Shown here piece after piece: positions 1 through 6,046 of a DNA stretch of 7,513 bases. Each line of letters opens with the position of its first letter. Positions within the stretch are counted from its first letter, which is position 1. Location of the stretch: contig JAEKLU010000066.1 in the NCBI GenBank assembly GCA_019509685.1, positions 1-7,513 of the forward strand, in the 5' to 3' direction. Under the pieces are notes generated by a model. It had not been told where the DNA came from. It did no database searches and saw only the letters and a program-made list of their open reading frames with translations. A program made the translations under genes and the position numbers. This stretch comes from Mesorhizobium sp. Lineage in GTDB: Bacteria > Pseudomonadota > Alphaproteobacteria > Rhizobiales > Rhizobiaceae.

Positions 1-852
1 GGGCTGGGATTGATGCTGCAGGCTGTGCTGAACGGCATCAACATCGCGCTCTGCTTCCTGCTTGGGCTCGAACTTGGCTGGGGCGTCGCCGGCGTTGCCT
101 GGGCGACGGTCACGGGCGAGTTCCTGGCCATGCTGCTCGGCTTGACCATTATCCTGCTGCGCTTCCGCAAACTCGAGCGGCCCTCGCGCCGTCGCATCCT
201 CGACCTGCCGGCCTATCGGCGCATGCTGTCGCTCAACCGCGATATCATGATCCGCTCCTTCTCGCTGCTCGCCGCCTTCGCGCTGTTCACGCGCCAGGGC
301 GCGCAGTTCGGCACGGTGACGCTCGCCGCCAATGCCGTGCTGATGAATTTCTTCCTCATTGCTGGCTATTTCCTCGACGGTTTTGCTACCGCCGCCGAGC
401 AACTCGCCGGCCGCGCCATCGGCGCGCACGCGGCAGCACCTTTTCGCCGCGCCGTGCAGCTCACGTTGATCTGGGGCTTTGGTCTTGCCGGCCTCGCCAC
501 GCTCATCCTGTTGACGGCCGGCGCCAGTCTTGTGGCGCTGGTGACGACATCCGCGGATGTCCGCGCGATCGCCGACACCTATCTGCCCTGGGCGGCCTTC
601 ACGGCGCTGAGCGGCGTGCTCGCCTTCCAGATGGACGGCGTCTTCATCGGCGCCACCTGGTCGCGCGACATGCGCAACATGATGCTGGTGTCGTTCCTCG
701 CCTTCAGCGCTGCGCTGCTGACATTGGCGCCGGCCTTCGGCAACAACGGACTATGGGCGTCGCTGCATGTCTTCCTGCTGGTGCGCGGGTTGAGCCTGCT
801 GGCAGTGCTGAAGCTCAGGGTGCGCACGGCTTTTGGACCGAGTTCGAGGTAG
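1..852 (+). CDS. MATE family (DinF-like) efflux transporter, 5'-truncated by window edge
   Basis: This is the C-terminal 283 residues of an inner-membrane multidrug and toxin extrusion (MATE) transporter; family members export organic cations or other small molecules using a Na+ or H+ gradient. The reading frame is open from base 1 and ends at TAG 850-852, so the true start lies upstream of the window. About seven to eight hydrophobic segments are visible. The most telling stretch encodes NRDIMIRSFSLLAAFALF, then ANAVLMNFFLIAGYFLDGF and AAEQLAGRAIGA, a pattern characteristic of the DinF branch of MATE proteins. The protein ends in a short basic tail. Full-length DinF-like proteins have roughly 440-460 residues and 12 helices, so about the first third is missing. 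The substrate cannot be read from the sequence. The family is secure; the DinF subgroup is likely. Confidence 0.9.
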   Translation, partial: GLGLMLQAVLNGINIALCFLLGLELGWGVAGVAWATVTGEFLAMLLGLTIILLRFRKLERPSRRRILDLPAYRRMLSLNRDIMIRSFSLLAAFALFTRQGAQFGTVTLAANAVLMNFFLIAGYFLDGFATAAEQLAGRAIGAHAAAPFRRAVQLTLIWGFGLAGLATLILLTAGASLVALVTTSADVRAIADTYLPWAAFTALSGVLAFQMDGVFIGATWSRDMRNMMLVSFLAFSAALLTLAPAFGNNGLWASLHVFLLVRGLSLLAVLKLRVRTAFGPSSR

Positions 853-943
853 ATAGCAGCTTCGGAATACTCTACTCTTCCCGTTGCCGGAGAGGCAGAT
901 ACCGGGGGCGGTAGTGGGAAACGCAGTCGAATCAATTGAGCCA

Positions 944-1432
944 ATGGTCATCAGAGGGTCGCGCGGCAAAGCCTTACTGTTGCTTTTTGGGTGCGTGGTT
1001 TTCATTTTGGCAGGGATTTTGACGCTGCGAAATCACCCAGGAGACGGACACGTAATAACCTGGATAGGTATAATATTCTTTGGTCTAGGGGTCCCGATAT
1101 CAGCTTCGTTGGTTATTCGCCCGCAAACTTTGGCCTTGGACAGGGACGGATTTATTCTCGATGGCGGTCTCCTTGCCAGGCCGAAGAAAGTTGCATGGCG
1201 AGAAATCAAAGGTTTTCATGTTTGGAGGCCGCGCAAGCGAAGCAAGTCGGTTGGCTACAACTTCGAGCCCGGTGCCAGGAAGGAAACCGCCCTTATGCGG
1301 GTTAACAGAGGGCTCGGCGCTGAGGACTGCCTGCCCGGTGGATGGCAATACTCACCTGACAAAATGGTCGAGATCCTGAATAGCTACCGACTTCAAGCCT
1401 TGACTTGGCAAAGCCAGATCCGGTTGGAATGA
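944..1432 (+). CDS. small membrane protein, STM3941 family-like
   Basis: This predicted 162-residue protein has two hydrophobic segments (about residues 10-28 and 37-58) followed by a soluble C-terminal domain of about 100 residues. That domain contains short beta-like strands with DGFILDGG, a VAWREIKGF strand, a basic RPRKRSK loop, and a final LPGGWQYS..KMVEILNSYR helix. The overall plan matches what I remember of STM3941-family proteins (two helices plus a PH-like domain ending in a helix); no biochemical function is established for them. The start is uncertain. I chose ATG 944 because the codons upstream (ATA, GTA, AGG) look non-coding. GTG 914, preceded by a G-rich stretch, and TTG 884 are in-frame alternatives, and none has a strong Shine-Dalgarno. 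Base composition is unusual: 1021-1080 has 27 G/C of 60, against 40 of 60 at 3361-3420. This suggests acquisition by transfer. Confidence 0.72.
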   Translation: MVIRGSRGKALLLLFGCVVFILAGILTLRNHPGDGHVITWIGIIFFGLGVPISASLVIRPQTLALDRDGFILDGGLLARPKKVAWREIKGFHVWRPRKRSKSVGYNFEPGARKETALMRVNRGLGAEDCLPGGWQYSPDKMVEILNSYRLQALTWQSQIRLE

Positions 1433-1497
1433 CAGTTTCTTTGGCCGGATCGCCGAGCTTGGAGAAATCCGATTGCCCGACGATGTAAGCCTTCTAG

Positions 1498-1544
1498 TGC
1501 ATGTCGCCCAGAAGTGTGCAGCGGTTCTGGGACGACGACATGCA
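1498..1544. repeat. palindromic repeat, first hairpin (probable dispersed intergenic repeat)
   Basis: The arms TGCATGTCG (1498-1506) and CGACATGCA (1536-1544) are perfect reverse complements. Just inside them, CCCAGAA (1507-1513) pairs perfectly with TTCTGGG (1525-1531). Together they make a 16-bp stem with an 11-base loop (1514-1524) and a single 4-base bulge ACGA (1532-1535). I remember very similar TGCATGTCG..CGACATGCA elements scattered between genes in Mesorhizobium genomes, so I infer a REP-like dispersed repeat. The dyad itself is seen directly. The copy number and mobility are not. Confidence 0.6.
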
Positions 1545-1560
1545 TCAAAACAAAGACTTA

Positions 1561-1598
1561 AAACGCGTCGTCTGAATCGGTTTCAGCGCGACGCGTTT
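1561..1598 (-). terminator. palindrome acting as likely rho-independent terminator of the DUF952-pyrD operon
   Basis: The arms AAACGCGTCG (1561-1570) and CGACGCGTTT (1589-1598) pair perfectly over 10 bp. An inner stem, CTGAA (1572-1576) with TTCAG (1582-1586), encloses a 5-base loop. The hairpin begins two bases after the pyrD stop codon. On the minus strand the stem runs into CGTTTTAAGTCTTTGTTTTG, a broken T-rich tract, as expected for an intrinsic terminator. On the plus strand there is only a short TTT, so termination of the gene at 944-1432 would be weaker. Together with the hairpin at 1498-1544 it may form one composite repeat unit. Confidence 0.5.
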
Positions 1599-1600
1599 AG

Positions 1601-2716
1601 TCAGGCCACTGTCGTCTGGTACAAAGGCTTGGCAAGCCATTGATCGACATGACTGTCGCGCAATTCATGAATCGAATTGAGATTCTCTCTGTGTAAGAAC
1701 TGGGCCATGCCGGCGACGATGCGCCCAGGCAGCGCCGGCCCTGCATAGATCATGCCTGTGTAGAGCTGGACCAGATCGGCGCCGGCGCGGATCTTCTCCA
1801 GCGCCGCCTCGGTCGAATCGACACCGCCGACACCGATAATCGCCATGTCCGGCCCGAGCAGCTTGCGGATCCGGGCCAGCACCGCGGTCGAACGCTCGAA
1901 CAATGGTTTTCCCGAAAGACCGCCGGCCTCATTGGCCAGATCGGCGCTTCGCAATCCGGTGCGCGAAAGCGTCGTGTTGGAGACGATGATGCCGTCGATG
2001 CTCTTCTCTCTCACCTCGGCGGCGATGTCCTCGAGCTCCGCCTCGGCTAGGTCCGGCGCGATCTTCAGGAGGATGGGCGGCTGCGCGGGCGCTGCCGCAC
2101 GCGCGGCCATCACCCTGGACAACAGCTCGCCAAGCTGCTCGCGCGCCTGCATGTTGCGCAAGCCCGGCGTGTTGGGCGAGGAGATGTTGACGGTGAGATA
2201 GGAGGCGTAGTGCGCGAAGCAGGCCACGCCGCGCTCATAGTCGCTGACGCGGTCGGCGCTGTCCTTGTTGGCGCCGATGTTGACGCCGACAATGCCACCG
2301 CGCGCCTTGCGGGCGGCGAGGCGTTTTTCGGCCGCGGCATGTCCTTCATTGTTGAAACCCAGCCGGTTGATTACCGCGTCATCCGCCGTCAGTCGGAAGA
2401 TGCGCGGCTTGGGATTACCCGTCTGCGCCAGCGGCGTGATGGTGCCGACCTCGGCAAAACCGAAGCCCAGGCCCAGCAGAGCGTCCGGCACTTCGGCGTT
2501 CTTGTCGTAGCCGGCGGCCATGCCGAGCGGATTCGGAAAGTCGAGGCCGCAAAGGCTGAGCTTGAGCCGCGCGTCGTGCGGCAGCCGCCGCGCATCGCGT
2601 GTCGGCGACGAGGCGACCGGCAGCCCGCAACGCAGCGCCGCGATCGACAGACCATGCGCGGTTTCCGGATCGAAGGAAAAAAGCAGCTTCTGGCCGATCC
2701 GGTCGAGCACGCTCAT
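1601..2716 (-). CDS. pyrD: dihydroorotate dehydrogenase (quinone), class 2
   Basis: This 371-residue enzyme oxidises dihydroorotate to orotate, the fourth step of de novo pyrimidine synthesis, and passes electrons through FMN to membrane quinone. The N-terminal ~40 residues (RIGQKLLFSFDPETAHGLS) form the amphipathic helical extension typical of class 2 enzymes, which attaches them to the cytoplasmic face of the membrane. FMN and substrate motifs are intact: GMAAGYDKNAE (65-75), NRLGFNNEG (117-125), GVNIGANKD (144-152), NISSPNTPGLR (177-187) with the catalytic-base serine at 180, LLKIAPDL (216-223), SNTT (246-249), GGLSGKPL (265-272), GVGGV (295-299) and YTGMIYAGP (319-327). The length fits the family. 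The start is ATG 2716, preceded by GGAGGG. This ATG overlaps the stop of the upstream DUF952 gene as ATGA, so translation is probably coupled. Longer in-frame extensions upstream are DUF952 sequence in another frame. Confidence 0.97.
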   Translation of the reverse strand: MSVLDRIGQKLLFSFDPETAHGLSIAALRCGLPVASSPTRDARRLPHDARLKLSLCGLDFPNPLGMAAGYDKNAEVPDALLGLGFGFAEVGTITPLAQTGNPKPRIFRLTADDAVINRLGFNNEGHAAAEKRLAARKARGGIVGVNIGANKDSADRVSDYERGVACFAHYASYLTVNISSPNTPGLRNMQAREQLGELLSRVMAARAAAPAQPPILLKIAPDLAEAELEDIAAEVREKSIDGIIVSNTTLSRTGLRSADLANEAGGLSGKPLFERSTAVLARIRKLLGPDMAIIGVGGVDSTEAALEKIRAGADLVQLYTGMIYAGPALPGRIVAGMAQFLHRENLNSIHELRDSHVDQWLAKPLYQTTVA

Positions 2717-3063
2717 TCGCCCTCCAGCGTAGGAAATTGATGCTGTCCATCGGCTTCGAGCAGCAGCGGTTTTGCCCACAGGACTGCATCGAGGCCGAGC
2801 GGCGCGTAGAGATGTGGAAACAGCGCGCCGCCGCGTGACATTTCGTATTTCAGCGCGTCGCCCAGTTTTGTCTCGTCGACCGCGATCAAAAGCAGGTTCG
2901 TCTGACCGGCAAAATGCTTGGCCGCCGTCTCGCGCACCTGGGCCGCGGTGGAGAAATGGATGAAGCCGTCGACGATATCGATCGGCGCTCCGCCGAAGCG
3001 GCCGTTCTTCTCGGCTTCGCGCCACAGCGCCTCGGGCGCGATCTTGTAGATAATCTGAGACAT
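2713..3063 (-). CDS. DUF952 family protein
   Basis: This is a 116-residue cytoplasmic protein with no signal peptide or membrane segment. The family signature is clear: IYKIAPEALWREAEKNGRF near the N-terminus, then DGFIHFSTAAQVRETAAKHFAGQ (32-54 region), LLLIAVD (57-63), EMSRGGALFPHLYAPL (74-89) and a final ADGQHQFP. This matches DUF952 (Pfam PF06108), whose biochemical role is unknown to me. The conserved His and Arg of HFST, SRGG and PHLY could line a binding or catalytic site; that is inference. Its last bases overlap the pyrD start by 4 (ATGA), which makes it the first gene of a two-gene operon. ATG 3063 was chosen because SQIIYKI is the usual family start and the 31 residues further upstream do not fit. 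No Shine-Dalgarno precedes it. Confidence 0.88.
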   Translation of the reverse strand: MSQIIYKIAPEALWREAEKNGRFGGAPIDIVDGFIHFSTAAQVRETAAKHFAGQTNLLLIAVDETKLGDALKYEMSRGGALFPHLYAPLGLDAVLWAKPLLLEADGQHQFPTLEGE

Positions 3064-3176
3064 TGTCGCGCTATAGTCCGAACCCGCGGCATGGGAAAGG
3101 CTCAAGCGCAGTTCTTCCCCATTTCCGGCGCAAAGCCGTGATACTGGTTTGCGCAATGGCTCATGGAGGATAAAGC

Positions 3177-3611
3177 ATGCGTGTTCAGCACATTCTGATC
3201 CCCGCGGCGCTCTGCTCGCTGGTCGCCGCCACGGCCTATTCCGAGGAGACCGACCACTATCGGCTGGAGAAATCGGCCACTGGCTATGTCCGGATGGACA
3301 CCCGGACCGGCGCCATGTCGATCTGCGAGGAGCGCTCCGGCCAGCTCGTCTGCAAGATGGCGGCCGACGAGCGCGCCGCCTATCAGGACGAGATCGACCG
3401 TCTCGATGGTTCGGTCAAGGCGCTCGACGAGCGCGTCGCCAAGCTCGAGAACTCGCTCTCCGCGCGGCTGGAATCCAAGCTGCCCAGCCAGGAGGATTTC
3501 ACCAAATCGCTAGGCTACATGCAGCAGTTCTTCCGCACCTTCAACGACATTGTGAAGGACATGAATAAGGATGATGGCGACGGCGGGTCCAAGCTCAATC
3601 AGAAGACTTGA
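3177..3611 (+). CDS. secreted small coiled-coil protein of unknown function
   Basis: This 144-residue protein starts at ATG 3177, with a strong ribosome site GGAGGA (3165-3170) six bases upstream. Residues 1-22 form a Sec signal peptide: a basic start (MRVQH), a hydrophobic core (ILIPAALCSLVAATA), and a likely cleavage near AYS/EE. The mature part opens with YRLEKSATGYVRMDTRTGAMSICEE. Two cysteines, C50 and C59, nine apart, could form a periplasmic disulfide. Residues ~64-100 are strongly charged with heptad-like spacing (DEIDRLDGSVKALDERVAKL), so a coiled coil is likely. The C-terminus is acidic, glycine-rich and polar. I know similar uncharacterised proteins from Rhizobiales but cannot name a function. 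It is transcribed divergently from DUF952-pyrD across a 113-base gap. Periplasmic location is inferred. Confidence 0.85.
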   Translation: MRVQHILIPAALCSLVAATAYSEETDHYRLEKSATGYVRMDTRTGAMSICEERSGQLVCKMAADERAAYQDEIDRLDGSVKALDERVAKLENSLSARLESKLPSQEDFTKSLGYMQQFFRTFNDIVKDMNKDDGDGGSKLNQKT

Positions 3612-3624
3612 GCGCTCTGGGGAA

Positions 3625-3643
3625 AAAGCCGTATCCCGGCTTT
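3625..3643 (+). terminator. short hairpin after the secreted-protein gene, weak terminator candidate
   Basis: AAAGCCG (3625-3631) and CGGCTTT (3637-3643) form a 7-bp stem with a 5-base loop, 13 bases after the stop codon at 3609-3611. The plus-strand 3' side has only the three T's within the stem before GCCGCTTG, so it is a poor classical terminator. The minus strand has a better T run, but no minus-strand gene ends here. Confidence 0.3.
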
Positions 3644-3648
3644 GCCGC

Positions 3649-3676
3649 TTGAAAACGCGCCGCGCCGCCGCATAAT
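3649..3676 (+). promoter_or_regulatory. sigma-70-type promoter of the response regulator gene
   Basis: TTGAAA (3649-3654) matches the -35 consensus at 5 of 6 positions and CATAAT (3671-3676) matches the -10 at 5 of 6, with a 16-base GC-rich spacer. Transcription would begin near 3683, giving a leader of about 47 bases before the TTG start at 3730. It is the best promoter-like match I found in the window. Confidence 0.5.
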
Positions 3677-3729
3677 CGTTCTGGTCCCCGTAAGAAGCAG
3701 ACAAGCATGATGGGATCGGGGAGGGATAT

Positions 3730-4389
3730 TTGCCGTCGGGCCACACCTTTGTCATTGCCGACGACCATCCGCTTTTTCGCGGTGCCTTGAAGGAGGCGCT
3801 GGCCGGCATCGGCAACGTCGCCGCCATCCACGAGGCCGGCGATTTCGAGAGCGCCAAGGCGTTGGTGTTGGCCAATGAAGATGTCGACATGGTGCTGCTC
3901 GACTTGTCGATGCCCGGCGCCAGCGGCCTGTCAGGCCTGATCGCGTTGCGCGGCATCCATCCGGCGGTGCCGCTGGTGGTGGTGTCGGCGCATGACGACC
4001 CCGTCACCATCCGCCGCGCGCTCGATCTCGGCGCTTCCGGCTTCATCTCCAAATCGGCAAGCATGGAGGAGATTCGTGGCGCGGTGCAGGCGGTGCTCGC
4101 CGGCGATATCGCCGCGCCCACCGGCGTCGAGCTCGGCGTCGAGCGCGACCCGGAGATCTCCGACCTGATCAAGCGGCTGCGGGCGCTGACGCCGCAACAG
4201 ACGCGTGTGCTCGGCATGCTCGCCGAAGGTCTGCTCAACAAGCAGATCGCCTATGAGCTCGGCGTCTCCGAGGCAACCATAAAGGCGCATGTCTCGGCCA
4301 TCCTGCAGAAGCTCGGCGTCGACAGCCGCACCCAGGCGGTGATCCAGCTGTCGAAGATCGGCGGCGATCCGCTGCAGCCGGTGGGCTGA
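3730..4389 (+). CDS. orphan NarL/LuxR-type response regulator
   Basis: This 219-residue two-component regulator has two domains. The receiver domain (about 5-120) has the acidic pair D11/D12, phospho-acceptor D58 in VLLDLSMPG, S86 in VVVSAHD, and K108 in GFISKSAS, all the residues needed for phosphorylation. The LuxR-type helix-turn-helix (about 150-210) reads LTPQQTRVLGMLAEGLLNKQ, then IAYELGVSEATIKAHVSAIL. It should therefore bind DNA as a dimer once phosphorylated by a histidine kinase. No kinase is encoded in the window, so its partner and targets are unknown. The start is TTG 3730 with GGGGAGGG (3718-3725) just upstream; the nearby ATGs at 3707 and 3710 are in another frame. The gene converges on the MFS gene at 4402 with a 12-base gap. 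Family assignment is secure; the regulon is not known. Confidence 0.95.
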   Translation: MPSGHTFVIADDHPLFRGALKEALAGIGNVAAIHEAGDFESAKALVLANEDVDMVLLDLSMPGASGLSGLIALRGIHPAVPLVVVSAHDDPVTIRRALDLGASGFISKSASMEEIRGAVQAVLAGDIAAPTGVELGVERDPEISDLIKRLRALTPQQTRVLGMLAEGLLNKQIAYELGVSEATIKAHVSAILQKLGVDSRTQAVIQLSKIGGDPLQPVG

Positions 4390-4401
4390 TAACCGTCGGG
4401 C

Positions 4402-5913
4402 TCAGTCCGGGCACTGAACCGCTTCCCGCCGAACCGGCCCTGCCCTGAAGATCGCAAAGCCGATTGCCGCCATGATCCAGACGCCGATGCCGCCGTAGAG
4501 CATCACCCAGCCGAAGCCATTGACCAGCGCATCATGGGCGACGTCATTGGAAAGCCCCGGCACCGGATTGCCGGCCGCGATTCCTTCTGCGAACCGGTAG
4601 AGCCCTGCTTCGTCGAGATCGGGCAGTGCCGCCTTCAGATGCGACAGCACCCCGCTCGCCAGGATGAAGCCCATCACCGCGATGTTCACGGCCAGCGAGA
4701 CCATGCGCGCGCTCATGTCGATGCCGGATGCCATGCCGGCGCGGTCGCGCGAAACCGAGCCCGTCGTCGTGTTGGTGACCGGCGTGTTGGTGATGCCGAG
4801 GCCGGCGCCCGCGATCAGGCAGCCGGGCAGCATGGTCAGCCAGTTGGCGTGAGGGGCAGCACTCCCCCACTTCATCAGCATGAAACCGGCGCCGATGATG
4901 GCAAGCCCCGCTGGAATGATGATGCCCGGCCGGTAGCGCAGCGACAGGCGCTCGGCCAGCGGCGGCGTGACCAGCGTCGGCAGCGTGTAGGCGAGAAGCG
5001 CAAGGCCGGTGGCGAAGCTGTCCAGGCCAAGCCCGGCATGGAACCAGATCGGCAGGTAGATCATGAACGGCCAGTAGCTGATGTTCATCGCCGCCGAGCC
5101 GACGATGGCGCCGGAGAATGGGCGGATGCGAAAGACGGTGAAGTCGAACATCGGCCGCTTGCTGACCTTTTCAGCGATAAGGAAGGCGATGAAGCTTGCG
5201 ATCGACAGGCCTAGGATTGCCAGCGCCGCGGGGCTTGCGAAACCCAGTTCCTGCCCCTGGGTGATATAGAAGACCAGGCAGAAGACGGCAGGCGAGAGAG
5301 TCAGGATCCCGGCAAGGTCGAGCTTGCCCGCTCCGGGGTCCTTCGATTCATGCACGCCGGTGAGCGCGAGCAGGAAGGCGACGATCGCCACCGCCACATG
5401 GATGAGGAACACCCACTGCCAGCTCGACAAAGCGACGATGCCGCCGCCGATGATCGGGCCGAAGCCGAGGCCGACGCCGAAGATGACGCCCCACCAGCCC
5501 CAGGCGATGGCGCGCTCGCGGCCTTCCTGGAATTCATGCGACAGCACGGCCAGCTGGCAGATCAGCATGGCGCCGCCGCTCAAGCCTTGCAGGAAACGGG
5601 CGGCGATCAGCATCGAGACGTTGTCGGCCAGGCCGCAGATCAGCGAGGCGAGGCCGAATGCGACGATCGAGACCAGGAAGACGCGCTTGCGTCCGTAACG
5701 GTCGGCGATCGTGCCGACCGCCATCAGCACGGTGGTGACGGCGATGGTGTAGGCGTTCATCACCCATTGCAGCTGCTTGAAATCGGCGTTCAGCACCTGC
5801 TCCAGCGTCGGCAGGATGGTGGGAACGCTGGAAATCTCCAGCCCGAACATCAGGCAGGCGAGGCAGGCGGCCAACAAAACGACGATGCCTCGGCGGGTGA
5901 GGACAGTGGGCAT
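4402..5913 (-). CDS. DHA2 family MFS drug exporter (14-helix, EmrB/QacA type)
   Basis: This 503-residue inner-membrane transporter of the major facilitator superfamily is probably a proton-driven exporter. Motif A, GTIADRYGRKR (67-77), lies between helices 2 and 3. The antiporter motif C is GVGLGFGPIIGGG (146-158), followed by SSWQWVFLIHV (163-173), a hallmark of EmrB/QacA-type proteins. TNTPVTNTTTGSVSRDRAGM (375-394) and ASGIDMSARMVSLAVNIAVM are typical of the second half. The length and number of hydrophobic stretches fit 14 helices. The start ATG 5913 has AAAGG upstream at suitable distance; in-frame codons further up lack hydrophobic or family sequence. The divergent LysR gene is its probable regulator. 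No adjacent membrane-fusion or outer-membrane gene is seen, so it likely works alone. The substrate is unknown. Confidence 0.93.
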   Translation of the reverse strand: MPTVLTRRGIVVLLAACLACLMFGLEISSVPTILPTLEQVLNADFKQLQWVMNAYTIAVTTVLMAVGTIADRYGRKRVFLVSIVAFGLASLICGLADNVSMLIAARFLQGLSGGAMLICQLAVLSHEFQEGRERAIAWGWWGVIFGVGLGFGPIIGGGIVALSSWQWVFLIHVAVAIVAFLLALTGVHESKDPGAGKLDLAGILTLSPAVFCLVFYITQGQELGFASPAALAILGLSIASFIAFLIAEKVSKRPMFDFTVFRIRPFSGAIVGSAAMNISYWPFMIYLPIWFHAGLGLDSFATGLALLAYTLPTLVTPPLAERLSLRYRPGIIIPAGLAIIGAGFMLMKWGSAAPHANWLTMLPGCLIAGAGLGITNTPVTNTTTGSVSRDRAGMASGIDMSARMVSLAVNIAVMGFILASGVLSHLKAALPDLDEAGLYRFAEGIAAGNPVPGLSNDVAHDALVNGFGWVMLYGGIGVWIMAAIGFAIFRAGPVRREAVQCPD

Positions 5914-6000
5914 GATCAAACCTTTCGAATTCTTAAGGCAGGACGAATGGCGGTCGCCGCCGCGCTCCACTCAAACTAGGGTAGGGTTGATCATTTTAGA

Positions 6001-6017
6001 ATTGCATGCTTGGCTAT
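6001..6017. promoter_or_regulatory. candidate LysR operator (imperfect dyad)
   Basis: The 17-base sequence ATTGCATGCTTGGCTAT is an interrupted dyad, ATtGC-N7-GCtAT, in the space between the divergent exporter and LysR genes. LysR-type proteins usually bind such dyads (often T-N11-A) between themselves and a divergent target; here the T/A spacing is 13 rather than 11. It covers the exporter -10 and part of its spacer, where a bound regulator would block that promoter. The dyad is seen; its function is inference. Confidence 0.28.
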
Positions 6018-6028
6018 TTCAGTGACAA
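6001..6028 (-). promoter_or_regulatory. candidate promoter of the DHA2 exporter gene
   Basis: On the minus strand TTGTCA (6028-6023) matches the -35 consensus at 5 of 6 positions and TGCAAT (6006-6001) the -10 at 4 of 6, with a 16-base spacer. Transcription would start near 5994, leaving a leader of about 80 bases. On the plus strand a -10-like TAGAAT (5997-6002), without a convincing -35, could serve the LysR gene. The two -10 elements would then overlap. Confidence 0.35.
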
Positions 6029-6046
6029 CAAAACGAGATAACTGAC

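Noticed and set aside
1435..1497. Protein-like minus-strand stretch reading KAYIVGQSDFSKLGDPAKET just downstream of the small membrane-protein gene
   Set aside because: The text looks like a real protein fragment, but a TAG stop lies directly before it, no start exists, and I cannot tie it to a family. It could be a decayed gene remnant; chance cannot be excluded.
2210..2740. Plus-strand open frame (176 residues) antisense to pyrD
   Set aside because: It lies fully inside the conserved pyrD coding sequence, has arginine/glutamine-rich composition, and has no start signal.
4534..5214. Plus-strand open frame (226 residues) antisense to the exporter 3' half
   Set aside because: It is arginine/aspartate/histidine-rich antisense shadow without a ribosome site, overlapping intact MFS motifs on the other strand.
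5350..5979. Long plus-strand open frame (209 residues) opposite the DHA2 exporter gene
   Set aside because: Its composition is histidine-, aspartate- and glutamine-rich low-complexity sequence, typical of antisense to GC-rich membrane-protein codons. There is no ribosome site or family motif. The exporter frame is unambiguous.
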